NCBI GenBank assembly: GCA_018242525.1
Contig: JAFEBS010000064.1
Span: 26,593-90,592, forward strand
DNA length: 64,000 bases
Source of the DNA: Planctomycetota bacterium
Lineage (GTDB): Bacteria; Planctomycetota; Planctomycetia; Planctomycetales; Planctomycetaceae
Direction: 5' to 3'
Shown here: positions 27,757-36,226 of the stretch, one piece after another
Position numbering within the stretch: position 1 is the first letter of the stretch
Layout: every line of letters starts with the position of its first letter
Program-made: the position numbers and the translations under genes
The notes under the pieces: generated by a model
The model's database searches: none
What the model saw: the letters and a program-made list of their open reading frames with translations, nothing else
What the model was told of the DNA's origin: nothing

Positions 27757-28719
27757 ATGGATACGGGCTTGTATACTGCGCCAACGGAACTCCCGTTTCC
27801 CTTTCCGAGTCCGCTGTACTGGATGCTGATGACGCCTGACGACTATCAACAACGGGCCTACTTTTACTTCCAGCGGGACCGCTTTCGCGATGCGGCGACC
27901 GTTTGCCTGGAGGGATTAGGTGCGAATCCCAATGACGTCGACCTGTTGTTTTTGTGCGGGCTGTGCGGCTTACACTTGAAGGACAATGATTTAACGAAGA
28001 GCTCCATCGAGGCCCTGGCCGCCCGTGCGCCCAACTGGTCCTGTACTCATGACCTGCTCTGCTACCAGGCGATCGAAAACGATCGGCTTGAGGTCGCGGA
28101 ACGACATTCGCGTGAGGCGATCCGGTGGGACCCTGAAACCGGCAGTCGGTATCGAACACTGGCCTACATCTTCGAGCGGCTGCGGCGACGTGAGGATGCG
28201 ATCACAGCGGCCCGACAAGGTTTGGCCCTCGCCCCCGACAACATTCATCTGTTGACGTTGCTCCAGCGACTTTACCATTTGAATGGTGACAAACGGCTGG
28301 CTCAGGAGATGGAACGCCGGGCCGGTGAGGTCAATCCGGAAGACGCCGACTGGCACTTGTTCGCAGGATTCAGGCTGATCGAAGCAGGGCAGAAATCGGA
28401 AGGACGAGCACGGATGCGTTCGTCGCTGATGGCCGAGCCGAACGTCCCCGCAGATCGCGTGGACTCGATGGCCCGGGAACTCGTGCGGTCTCACTGGTTG
28501 TTCAAAAACGCGTTCTTTCTGCGAGGCGACTGGAAGATCCGAGCGATCGCCCTCGCCACACCATTGCTGTGGTTCGGCGCAGGCTGGCTGATCTGGCATC
28601 CCTTCAACTGGCTGGGCTGGCTGTCACTATTCGTCGTCGTTGGCTGGTTTGCCCACGAAGCGCTGTTTCGGTGTTGCTGCTGGTTGGTCCGGCGTCGCAT
28701 CGAGCGAGGCCGACTGTGA
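27757..28719 (+). CDS. TPR protein with C-terminal membrane helices
   Basis: 320 residues from 27757; ATG at 27829 (MTPDDYQQRAYFYF, with GGA upstream) is a credible alternative that starts right at the first repeat. TPR-like helices run to about residue 230 (YFQRDRFRDAATVCLEGLG, AERHSREAIRWDPETGSRYR, AARQGLALAPDNIHLL). Two hydrophobic helices follow (IAIALATPLLWFGAGWLIW and WLGWLSLFVVVGWFAHEALF), then a cysteine/arginine-rich tail (RCCCWLVRRR). It is therefore membrane-anchored at the C-terminus. The last 93 bases overlap the end of the gene on the other strand, also a membrane protein. Confidence 0.8.
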   Translation: MDTGLYTAPTELPFPFPSPLYWMLMTPDDYQQRAYFYFQRDRFRDAATVCLEGLGANPNDVDLLFLCGLCGLHLKDNDLTKSSIEALAARAPNWSCTHDLLCYQAIENDRLEVAERHSREAIRWDPETGSRYRTLAYIFERLRRREDAITAARQGLALAPDNIHLLTLLQRLYHLNGDKRLAQEMERRAGEVNPEDADWHLFAGFRLIEAGQKSEGRARMRSSLMAEPNVPADRVDSMARELVRSHWLFKNAFFLRGDWKIRAIALATPLLWFGAGWLIWHPFNWLGWLSLFVVVGWFAHEALFRCCCWLVRRRIERGRL

Positions 28720-29562
28720 CCCACGCGTTGCCCGCGCTGGGATCTCGTCCTGCTCGCGCACCTGCTGCCGTTGAGGGTCGCGACCGCTGTCGATGTAGCT
28801 GGTATCGACGCTGTTTTTCGTCGTCGCCCAGGTGAGCGATGTCGAGCCTTCCTCAATGCCGTTCAGCAGCCATTGTCGGTCTTGATAGACGAAGCACCAG
28901 ACGGATTCGAAACCTCTTGAGACGTCGACATCTCCCTTGACCACTTCCATCGTGTGCCGGTCGCGCATGTAGTCGACACAGTCCACAGAAACCAGCACGC
29001 GAATCCAGCTATAGGCCTCGGCGCTTTCCACGGAGACCGCGAGTGGTTCAATCCGGCGGACCTTTTCGAGCCGATAAACAATCTGCTTTCCTTCATCAAC
29101 CCATCGCTCAAGTAAAGCCTGCTGGCTGGCGAAATAATCGGGTGTCATCAACGGGGCAACCGAAGACAAGTTGCCGGTCGCCCACACGCTGGCGATGTCT
29201 CGCACGGCTTTGTTGACCCGATCACGAATGCCCAGCCAATCAAACCATCGATACTTGGCAGCCAGCACGGCCAGATCCGCTTTCGTCTTGCGGATGCCGC
29301 TCGATTCCGCATACATGGCATAAAGAAACAGCGGCAAGAGCAGAATGACCAGGAGCAACAACAGGCAGCCGACGATCAGGGCACCGATCCGGCCATACTT
29401 GGATGACAAGGCCTGCTTGACGAACTGTCCGCCGGGGGCTGCGTCTGCTTCCAGACAGAAGGCAAAGAAACAGATCGCTACCAGACCCGCCACAAGCGCA
29501 GGCTTCACCCAGGCTGCCCGTCGCAGATTCATCATCGCCGTCGCGCGAATCGGATTGTACAT
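28627..29562 (-). CDS. Tim44-like domain membrane protein
   Basis: 311 residues. Two hydrophobic segments: a signal/anchor (KPALVAGLVAICFFAFCLEADA) and a strong helix (GALIVGCLLLLLVILLLPLFLYAM). From about residue 95 the pattern RDIASVWATGNLSSVAPLMT, DYFASQQALLERWVDEGK, VESAEAYSWIRVLVSVDC, and WCFVYQDRQWLLNGIEEG resembles the Tim44-like/NTF2-like fold of bacterial membrane proteins. The C-terminal 40 residues are polar and probably disordered. The stop (TAG at 28627-28629) lies inside the last 93 bases of the convergent TPR membrane gene. An in-frame Met10 or Met11 would also be an acceptable start. Function unknown. Confidence 0.72.
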   Translation of the reverse strand: MYNPIRATAMMNLRRAAWVKPALVAGLVAICFFAFCLEADAAPGGQFVKQALSSKYGRIGALIVGCLLLLLVILLLPLFLYAMYAESSGIRKTKADLAVLAAKYRWFDWLGIRDRVNKAVRDIASVWATGNLSSVAPLMTPDYFASQQALLERWVDEGKQIVYRLEKVRRIEPLAVSVESAEAYSWIRVLVSVDCVDYMRDRHTMEVVKGDVDVSRGFESVWCFVYQDRQWLLNGIEEGSTSLTWATTKNSVDTSYIDSGRDPQRQQVREQDEIPARATRGSQSASLDATPDQPAATPKQRFVGKPANDDE

Positions 29563-29689
29563 ACGACTGAATCCTGCCTGAAGGATGAGGCGTGGAATGG
29601 ACCAGATTAAACACCCATGTGGGGGATATCACTTTCATACAACGCCGGATTGCGGCGGTCAAACGGGGATCGTAGTGCCATTGTTTTCT

Positions 29690-29715
29690 CGTTCCCAAGC
29701 TCCCGCTTGGGAACG
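29690..29715. repeat. Short perfect hairpin CGTTCCCAAGC / GCTTGGGAACG
   Basis: Eleven paired bases (29690-29700 with 29705-29715) and a four-base loop, 26 bases downstream of the stop of the PPC-domain gene. No U-tract follows on the minus strand, so an intrinsic terminator is doubtful; a mobile REP-type unit fits equally well. Confidence 0.6.
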
Positions 29716-29740
29716 ATGAATTTTCTCCACCCCGATTCCC

Positions 29741-31993
29741 TTACTTCGGCACGACCGTGAGCTTCAGCAGGCACGTGCAGGGACCGGGCATTCCGACGCG
29801 GATATCGTTGCGCCAGGACTGAGCGACGGTGATTCCAAACACTCCGATAGGAAGTTCCGCCGGCAGGCTGACCGGGACGCTGACAATGCCGTCCTGGATG
29901 GGAATGTTTTGCGGTGTTGTCAGTCCGCAGGCGACTCCGTTGGAAGCCAGACTCACGACGACCGGCATGTCCTTGATTTCACCCGCGTTGTGAACTCGAA
30001 CCTGCAGCATCCCCTTACCCGACTGCGGCAGAGTCAACTCCGGCGTGATCGCCTCCAGCCAGGGCCCCTGTGGCTTGGCGACCGCGACGCGCGAAACAGG
30101 GCTCGCCCGAAAGAAGCCGGTGTCACTGGTGTAGAACAGGTTCAGCGGCAGCGATGAATGTTCCGCCAACGGCGTTGCAGGGATGGCCGCGGTTGATGAT
30201 ATCGCAGCGCCCGTAGCGGCAGTTGCCTTGGGGCGAACGCGTCCCACGACCCGGAATGGCAGGCTTGTACCGATCGGAGCATCGGCCGGCGCCGTAATCG
30301 TCAAGAAGACCTTGTTCTGATAGTTGTTGTAGTACCGCTCGGGGATCCGGCCCAGCGAGACAGCAGACTGCGTCGTCCAGCCGTCGGGCAGTCCGGCGAT
30401 CGAGACTTCGATGTCGTCCTGGCATTCCGCAAAACGATCAATCCGAGCCATCACGCAAGCCGTCGTCCCCGGCCCCCAGATCGGTACCGCATCGGGAAAA
30501 TGCGTCAGGCGGAAGTCCGGCTGTGACGGGCGGACCGTCAAACGATAAACGGCGTGCGGACCGCCCGCTCCGTTTTGTTCGGTGACCTTGAGGAGAAACT
30601 CGCCGGCGACAGGTGCCGTGAATTGAAGTCGGCTGTCCGTTGTCTTGTAGTCGTGATAGCACTCGTACCCCGGCTCGAACGCTTCATCGTCGTTTTCCAC
30701 CAGTAGTTTTCCGTCTGCGTTGAAGACCTGAACCAGCGTATCGACGGGCGACCGGATGAATCGCTGCGCCACCACTTCGACATCGATTTTCTGATTCGCT
30801 TCCAATCGAACCCGGAACCAGTCGACGTCACTTGCTGCCTGGAATCGGCCGTTCACGGTCAGGGGCCACATCAGCGTGGCGGCCTGAGCGGCCTCCTGAT
30901 TCGGTTCCGACTCCATAATCTCGGGCAGTTCACCGACGAGAATTGGAACATCCAATCCGCTGTGTCCCTCGGTCAGCGTGATGTGGTGCACGGGATAGGC
31001 CGGGTCGAACGCTGCTGGAGTTCCAGTGCCATCAACCCTGCCCTGGGGAAGTTGACTCGATTTGACCAACGTCCCGGGCACGACGCGCGGCCCGGACAGT
31101 TCGATCGATGGATCGGTACCACGCTGGTAACCCGCCGGAAACGCGCTGACGACATACGGGACATCTCCGACGGTCAGTCGATACACGGCTTCAGGGAATC
31201 CGGCGTAATTCAGCAATTGAACACGCACAAAGTAGTGACCATTGGCCGGCAAAGTCTGCTCGATCACCGGGTCAAAACCGATGGTGTCTTCGGCCGTGGC
31301 CAGGGTCCGACCGGCGGCATCGAGTAATTCCAGACCAAAGTCCGCGATCCCCGCATTCTTGTACTGACCGTGAATATCCAACGCATGGGCGGCGACGGCA
31401 ACCACGACGTGCTGGCCTGCAGTCCCGTGGAACTGAAACACGTCGAGGTCCGCCTGGGGATTCACGCGACCGTTGACAACCACGGGAAGGGTCACCGATT
31501 GAGACTTGGTGGTGTCGTTGTTGGGTTCGACCTCCAAGGCCTCCGGCAGATCGCCGACGACGAATTGTGCAAAATTCGTCAGCCCACTCCGTTCATTCAG
31601 AACTCGCACCCACCGGCGACCGAGTTGTGCCTGCGGAGCGATTTCCAGACTGGCCTCGGCAACACCCGCATTGACGGATTTTAATTGGGACACCGTAATC
31701 CCCGGCGGGCCATCCACCAGGATCTGCAACGGCCCGGTCAGGCCGGCACCGTATCCCTTGAATTCCACTTTGACGGTTGTTCCCCGCCGGCCACCGTTGG
31801 GAAAGATGCCGTCCAAGCGGCATTCGTCGTACAACGGAGCCTGGGGCTGCGCAATGGCCGTCGCACCAGACACGACGACGGTCAGGATCGTCAGCAAGGC
31901 AAAGGACCAGCGCAGTGGCGGCGCAAGAAGGACAAGAATCTTCAACACAGTTTGACATGAATTGCCGATGGCACTCAGGTTATCTCGGTTCAT
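29741..31993 (-). CDS. PPC-domain (pre-peptidase C-terminal) secreted protein, third gene of the DUF1549 operon
   Basis: 750 residues. A long N-terminal region holds an export signal (SFALLTILTVVVSGATAIAQ). Residues about 55-140 resemble an IPT/TIG-type Ig domain (FPNGGRRGTTVKVEFKGYG). Two PPC-type beta sandwiches follow, each starting EVEPN or ESEPN: PEALEVEPNNDTTKSQSV with DLDVFQFHGTAGQHVVVAVA, and IMESEPNQEAAQAATL with DVDWFRVRLEANQKIDVEVVA. The C-terminal part is more beta-rich sequence. It follows DUF1549/1553 and DUF1501 genes on the same strand, the usual planctomycete trio. It probably sits outside the cytoplasmic membrane as a binding partner; no catalytic motif is visible. Confidence 0.88.
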   Translation of the reverse strand: MNRDNLSAIGNSCQTVLKILVLLAPPLRWSFALLTILTVVVSGATAIAQPQAPLYDECRLDGIFPNGGRRGTTVKVEFKGYGAGLTGPLQILVDGPPGITVSQLKSVNAGVAEASLEIAPQAQLGRRWVRVLNERSGLTNFAQFVVGDLPEALEVEPNNDTTKSQSVTLPVVVNGRVNPQADLDVFQFHGTAGQHVVVAVAAHALDIHGQYKNAGIADFGLELLDAAGRTLATAEDTIGFDPVIEQTLPANGHYFVRVQLLNYAGFPEAVYRLTVGDVPYVVSAFPAGYQRGTDPSIELSGPRVVPGTLVKSSQLPQGRVDGTGTPAAFDPAYPVHHITLTEGHSGLDVPILVGELPEIMESEPNQEAAQAATLMWPLTVNGRFQAASDVDWFRVRLEANQKIDVEVVAQRFIRSPVDTLVQVFNADGKLLVENDDEAFEPGYECYHDYKTTDSRLQFTAPVAGEFLLKVTEQNGAGGPHAVYRLTVRPSQPDFRLTHFPDAVPIWGPGTTACVMARIDRFAECQDDIEVSIAGLPDGWTTQSAVSLGRIPERYYNNYQNKVFLTITAPADAPIGTSLPFRVVGRVRPKATAATGAAISSTAAIPATPLAEHSSLPLNLFYTSDTGFFRASPVSRVAVAKPQGPWLEAITPELTLPQSGKGMLQVRVHNAGEIKDMPVVVSLASNGVACGLTTPQNIPIQDGIVSVPVSLPAELPIGVFGITVAQSWRNDIRVGMPGPCTCLLKLTVVPK

Positions 31994-32036
31994 CCGTGTT
32001 TCATCCGTGTTTCATCTGTGGCCGTCAGTGACTTGT

Positions 32037-32101
32037 TCGGGCTAATGTTTTGAGTCCAACTTGTCATCCCTCGCTCGCGCTTCGGGCTGGTGTTTTGAGG
32101 A
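32037..32101. repeat. Direct repeat TTCGGGCT-TGTTTTGAG
   Basis: TTCGGGCTAATGTTTTGAG (32037-32055) and TTCGGGCTGGTGTTTTGAG (32083-32101) are 46 bases apart, with TCCCTCGCTCGCG between them, which resembles the hairpin arm at 6431-6444. It lies between two genes of the operon. Confidence 0.5.
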
Positions 32102-32125
32102 TTTCGCAATCCTGGATCGACGCGA

Positions 32126-33457
32126 TCACGTCAGAACTTCGTCGATGGCCCGGCCGCCGTTGTTGATCTGGATCGGCCGCCCATCGTTCGAGATATATTC
32201 CTGGGTGTCGTCGATCCCCAACAACTGGAAAATCGTGGCGGCATAATCCAGCGTCGAATGACTGCGTCCAGAAACGTACTCGCATTTGGAATCTGTCGCA
32301 CCGACGATCGTTCCCATGCGAACGCCGGCACCGCTGAAGCCGATCGCATTTGCCAGCGGCCAGTGATCACGTCCCGCAGCACCATTCACACGCGGCGTCC
32401 GTCCGAATTCCCCGGCGCACAACACCACGGTGTTCGACAGCATCCCGCGCTCGGAAAGATCGGTGAGGAGTGCCGACCAGGCCTTGTCGAGGATCGGCAG
32501 CAATGGATCCTTCAGTCGCACAAAGTTCTTGTCATGGGTGTCGTAGCCGGTGAAATCGACAGTGACGAACCGAACGCCTGCTTCCACCAGTCGGCGGGCC
32601 AGCAGTGTCGATTGTCCTTCGCGCGTGCGGCCGTAACGATCCCGCAGGGCGTCCGGTTCGGCACTCAGGTCAAAGGCGGTCTTTGCCGTCGGCGATGTGA
32701 TCAGGTCATAGGCCTGCCGATAAAACTCGCTTCGCTCGGCAACCCCTCCGGCGGACTTGGAGACCTGTCGCTGCCAGCCATCCAGTTGATCCAGGATACG
32801 TCGACGACGCTGAGTCCGATCGGCACCAACCACACTGGGAATTGACACATCGTCGACCGAAAAATCCTTGTCGACCGGATTCCGTTTCACCATCAACGGG
32901 TTATAGGCAGAGCCGAGATAACCGCCGCCAGAATACCCGATCGGATTCTGGGCACATTGAACATACGGAGGCAGCCCGTTCTTCCAGCCCATTTCCCGCG
33001 AGACGACGGAACCGAAACAGGGGTAGATTGTGGAACCAACTGGTGCGCCGTTCACGTCCGGTACCTGCGGATAGCCAGTCAGCATCCAGTGCGTCGCTTC
33101 CGAATGCTGCGAACCCTGATGCACGATGGACCGGACCTGGCAGACCTTGTCCATCTGCTGACTCATCAGGGGCAGATGTTCGCAAACGGACAGTCCCGGC
33201 AGGTTGGTGGCGATCGGCTTGAACTCGCCGCGATATTCGATCGGGGCGTCAGGTTTCATGTCGAGCGTATCGATGTTGCTCAGTCCGCCGTTGGTCCACA
33301 ACAGGATAAAGCTGACGTCTTTGCGGACCCGCTTTTGCTGCTCAGCCTGCAGCAGCTTCGGCAGATTCAGTCCGAACAGCCCAAGACTGCCGATCTGCAG
33401 CAACGATCGGCGATTCAGCGGCGTGCCACAGCGGGGATTCTGATGGATCTGAAACAT
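32126..33457 (-). CDS. DUF1501 family protein (operon copy)
   Basis: 443 residues. N-terminus NRRSLLQIGSLGLFGLNLPK is a twin-arginine-like signal. Family landmarks: FILLWTNGGLSNIDTLDMKP, HQGSQHSEATHWMLTG, LLARRLVEAGVRFVTVDFTG, YDTHDKNFVRLKDPLLPILD, VVLCAGEFGRTPRVNGAAGR followed by DHWPLANAIGFSGAGV, and the end YISNDGRPIQINNGGRAI. It is more typical of the family than the orphan copy at 2579-3982. The gene follows the DUF1549/DUF1553 gene by 176 bases on the same strand and precedes the PPC-domain gene by 132, so all three are probably one operon. The biochemical role of this trio is unproven. Confidence 0.92.
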   Translation of the reverse strand: MFQIHQNPRCGTPLNRRSLLQIGSLGLFGLNLPKLLQAEQQKRVRKDVSFILLWTNGGLSNIDTLDMKPDAPIEYRGEFKPIATNLPGLSVCEHLPLMSQQMDKVCQVRSIVHQGSQHSEATHWMLTGYPQVPDVNGAPVGSTIYPCFGSVVSREMGWKNGLPPYVQCAQNPIGYSGGGYLGSAYNPLMVKRNPVDKDFSVDDVSIPSVVGADRTQRRRRILDQLDGWQRQVSKSAGGVAERSEFYRQAYDLITSPTAKTAFDLSAEPDALRDRYGRTREGQSTLLARRLVEAGVRFVTVDFTGYDTHDKNFVRLKDPLLPILDKAWSALLTDLSERGMLSNTVVLCAGEFGRTPRVNGAAGRDHWPLANAIGFSGAGVRMGTIVGATDSKCEYVSGRSHSTLDYAATIFQLLGIDDTQEYISNDGRPIQINNGGRAIDEVLT

Positions 33458-33521
33458 GTCAATTATCCTGACGTATCACTGGAAACTGGATTGGATCGAG
33501 TCTGCCAGCCCCCAACGGAGT

Positions 33522-33600
33522 GGCTGGGGTCGAGTCTTCGAGCCCCCAGTCTGCCACAAGATTCTGTGGGCGGTCCAAAGCGACCGACCACAGCCACCCG
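33522..33600. repeat. Dispersed ~78-base repeat (GGCTGGGGTCGAGTCTTCGA family), copy 1
   Basis: The reverse complement matches 51061-51137: GGGCTCGAAGACTCGACCCC at one end and GCTGTGGTCG-TCGCTTTGGA with CGCCCACAG at the other. It lies between the DUF1549 and DUF1501 genes. Confidence 0.75.
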
Positions 33601-33633
33601 ACGACAACTTGATCCTCACCCTCACACCAACGA

Positions 33634-35865
33634 TTAGTGTCCAAAGGCAAATTCCGGGCAATTCAGCAGAGCCCACAGGATATCCTGCCACGCCTCCTCG
33701 CGATTTCCTTCCGCCGTGATCTCGTGGACGGCCTGCCGCTCGTCTGCGGTCGGAAATCGTGCGAATGCCGCCAGGTACAACTCGTCGGCAATTTCGTCGT
33801 CCGATCGTCCCGCCTTCAGCAAACTTGTCAATCGGCCGTCCGCGGCTGTCAGCTTTGTGTGCAAGGCCGTACTGTTTGCCAGATGCAATGCCTGCGACAA
33901 ATCGGGCGAAGCGCTGCGGGAACAGTCACAGGGGCTGTTCCGGGCTGGCTTGCCAAACGTCGTCAGGAACAGTGAGGCGATCGTGGGGTCCGGTAAGGCA
34001 ATCGCGCGCGTTCCCGGCGGCTGCCCGACAAACGTTTCGGTTGTCCCGGTCACCTGGTTGATGGCATCCAGCAGAACTTCTGCCGACAGTCGTCGAGGCA
34101 CTCGATGAGTGGCCAGGATCCCATCCGCATCGCGTTCGGACTGCAGTTCCGGAGCCAGTTGATAGACCCGCGAATTGCAGATTGTCCGCAACAGGTGCTT
34201 CGGATCGAACTGATGAGCGACAAAATCAGCCGCCAGTGCATCCAGCAACGTTGGCATCGTTGCCGGGTTGGTGGCCCGCTGGTCATCGACCGGTTCGACC
34301 AGTCCCACCCCCAGCAGCGCTGCCCAATACCGATTCGCGAAATTCCGGGCGAAGTAGGGATTGTCCGGACTGGTGATCCATTCGGCCAGTTGCAGGCGCG
34401 GGTCGACGGCATCGCCTGTGGGCGGTACAGATTTGAGGGCCGCAGGATCTGTTGCCTGAGACAGGACCTTCGCGGTCACAGCCATCTGTGGCTTTCGATT
34501 GGGGTTGTCCACCAGCGATGGTCGGATGCTCTTGGGTCCGCCGAACCTGGCCCCCTGCGTCCCGCTGTCTTTCATTTCCAACCGGGAAAAGAATGCGGCC
34601 AGCCCGTAATAGTCCTGCTGGCTCCAGACTTCGTTGGGATGGTGATGACATTTCGTGCATTGCAGACGGATCCCCAGGAACACCTGCGACGTGGTTTCGG
34701 CCAGGTCTTCCACTTTCTCATCAATAAAGAAGTAAGCCACCGGGCCGTTGGTGAACAGGTTGCCCTTCGCGGTCAGCAGTTCGCGGGTCATCACATCCAG
34801 CGGCTTGTTCTCGCGGACCGACTGTCGGATCCAGCCATTGAAACTCGCCAGCCCCTTTTCGCCCAGGTAGCGGCGGTGAGCCCGCAACAAGTCACCCCAC
34901 TTCAAGGACCAGTAGTCGACGTATTCGGGCCGCCCCAGCAACTCATCCACCCGACGGGATCGCTTATCCGCGGACGGATCCTCCAGAAATGCGCGGACTT
35001 CGGCCGGTGTCGGCAATGTCCCAATCAGATCCAAGTGGACTCGACGCAGGTATGTGGCATCGTCCGCCAGAGGTGCCGGAACCACACCGAGTTTTCTCCA
35101 TTCGGCGGCAACGATGACATCCAGCGCAGTTCGAGGGGGAAACGCGAAGTCCGTGGCGGGACCGTACGGCACAGAAACGCTGACCGAAGCCACCTGGCCC
35201 TGGTATTTGACAGCCACCGAGGTCTTTCCCGATCGTTGCGCAGTGACAATCCCAGCCCGCGAAACTTCGGCGATCGTCTGATCACGCACATCGAACTGAG
35301 CCCAAGTCGTCACGTTCCGAACTTCGCCGTCACCAAAGGTGGCGACAACTTGCAGCGCGGCGGTTGACGAAGTGGCTGGCAGAGTCAGTTCTGTGGGCTC
35401 GACGTGAATCCGCAGTCCCTGCAGATCGCCAGGTTTCGGTGCCGGTGCTCCCGAAGAAATCCACTGATCGATCAGGCGGGCCACTTCGGAATCGGGGGCG
35501 ATCCGCCGTCCACCGCCATGAGGAACGACGCCGGTTGGCTTGAGCAGCAGCAGGCTGTGCTCCGGTGCCGCGATGTTGATGCGCCGTCCACGCGAGGCCT
35601 TGGTCAGTACTTCGTGGTCAAACGCGGGATCGTATCCCAGTAAGGAAAGCTGCAGACCGCCCCGCCCTTGAAACGATCCGTGGCAAACTCCCGCATTGCA
35701 ACCAGCCCGAGTCAACGCGGGAACCACGTCGCGCGAAAAACGGATCGCACCGGAAGACGAGTCCGTAATTCGGCGTTGTGTGGGATCCGGCGCTTCGGCC
35801 GAGTTTGCGGTCTCAAGACCGGCAAGACCCAGCAGCAGACACGCGATGATGGACCTGCACAACAT
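33634..35865 (-). CDS. DUF1549/DUF1553 domain protein, first gene of operon
   Basis: 743 residues. A signal peptide (IIACLLLGLAGLETANSAEA) leads to a motif C-x4-CHG (GCNAGVCHGSFQGRGG) of the planctomycete cytochrome-like N-terminal region. A bacterial Ig-like (BIG2) domain lies at about 150-240 (VVATFGDGEVRNVTTWAQFD). DUF1549 follows: YLRRVHLDLIGTLPTPAEVR, YVDYWSLKWGDLLRAHRRY, QVFLGIRLQCTKCHHHPNE with a CxxCH. DUF1553 completes it: NPYFARNFANRYWAALLGVG, RVYQLAPE, CDCSRSASPDLSQALHLANS and LFLTTFGKPARN. The CxxCH could bind c-type heme or a metal, which is not established for this family. It is exported and cotranscribed with DUF1501 and PPC genes. Confidence 0.92.
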   Translation of the reverse strand: MLCRSIIACLLLGLAGLETANSAEAPDPTQRRITDSSSGAIRFSRDVVPALTRAGCNAGVCHGSFQGRGGLQLSLLGYDPAFDHEVLTKASRGRRINIAAPEHSLLLLKPTGVVPHGGGRRIAPDSEVARLIDQWISSGAPAPKPGDLQGLRIHVEPTELTLPATSSTAALQVVATFGDGEVRNVTTWAQFDVRDQTIAEVSRAGIVTAQRSGKTSVAVKYQGQVASVSVSVPYGPATDFAFPPRTALDVIVAAEWRKLGVVPAPLADDATYLRRVHLDLIGTLPTPAEVRAFLEDPSADKRSRRVDELLGRPEYVDYWSLKWGDLLRAHRRYLGEKGLASFNGWIRQSVRENKPLDVMTRELLTAKGNLFTNGPVAYFFIDEKVEDLAETTSQVFLGIRLQCTKCHHHPNEVWSQQDYYGLAAFFSRLEMKDSGTQGARFGGPKSIRPSLVDNPNRKPQMAVTAKVLSQATDPAALKSVPPTGDAVDPRLQLAEWITSPDNPYFARNFANRYWAALLGVGLVEPVDDQRATNPATMPTLLDALAADFVAHQFDPKHLLRTICNSRVYQLAPELQSERDADGILATHRVPRRLSAEVLLDAINQVTGTTETFVGQPPGTRAIALPDPTIASLFLTTFGKPARNSPCDCSRSASPDLSQALHLANSTALHTKLTAADGRLTSLLKAGRSDDEIADELYLAAFARFPTADERQAVHEITAEGNREEAWQDILWALLNCPEFAFGH

Positions 35866-35956
35866 CGGACGACTTCCGACAAGGATCGCTCGTTTTACGA
35901 GTCCCCACTTTACCTGAGACGGCAGGCGTTGTCATCGGAGTTTGTCGATTTGTGTG

Positions 35957-36106
35957 GGCGATCGCCTTTTTCGCGTTGGGGTGCCACGGTCTTACCGTCT
36001 TCGGGAAGGCCGTGCGAGTGCTCAATCGGCACGGGCATGTCGAGGACTCCATAACCTCGATAACCGTGGCACCCGAATCCCAGTTTGAAAAAGGCGATGG
36101 CCCTGT
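35957..36106. repeat. Dispersed ~150-base repeat (GTGCCACGGTCTTACCGTCT family), copy 2
   Basis: Matches the reverse complement of 27577-27728. This copy is in the 35866-36226 gap, upstream of the DUF1549 operon and downstream of fabD. The rest of the gap shows no gene. Confidence 0.7.
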
Positions 36107-36226
36107 CGATTTGTCGGGGCGTGTCGTTTTTGGCAATTACTTGGGCTGGTCTATGGTAACTCCCAAAAAGCGCCGCCAGAGACGAAGCCCCTGAATGTGG
36201 ACCGAGGCACCGCGCGCCTCAGTGTT

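Noticed and set aside
34105..35367. Plus-strand frame of 420 codons opposite the DUF1549 gene
   Set aside because: Shadow frame; no family motif and no ribosome binding site, whereas the minus strand has complete DUF1549/DUF1553 motifs.
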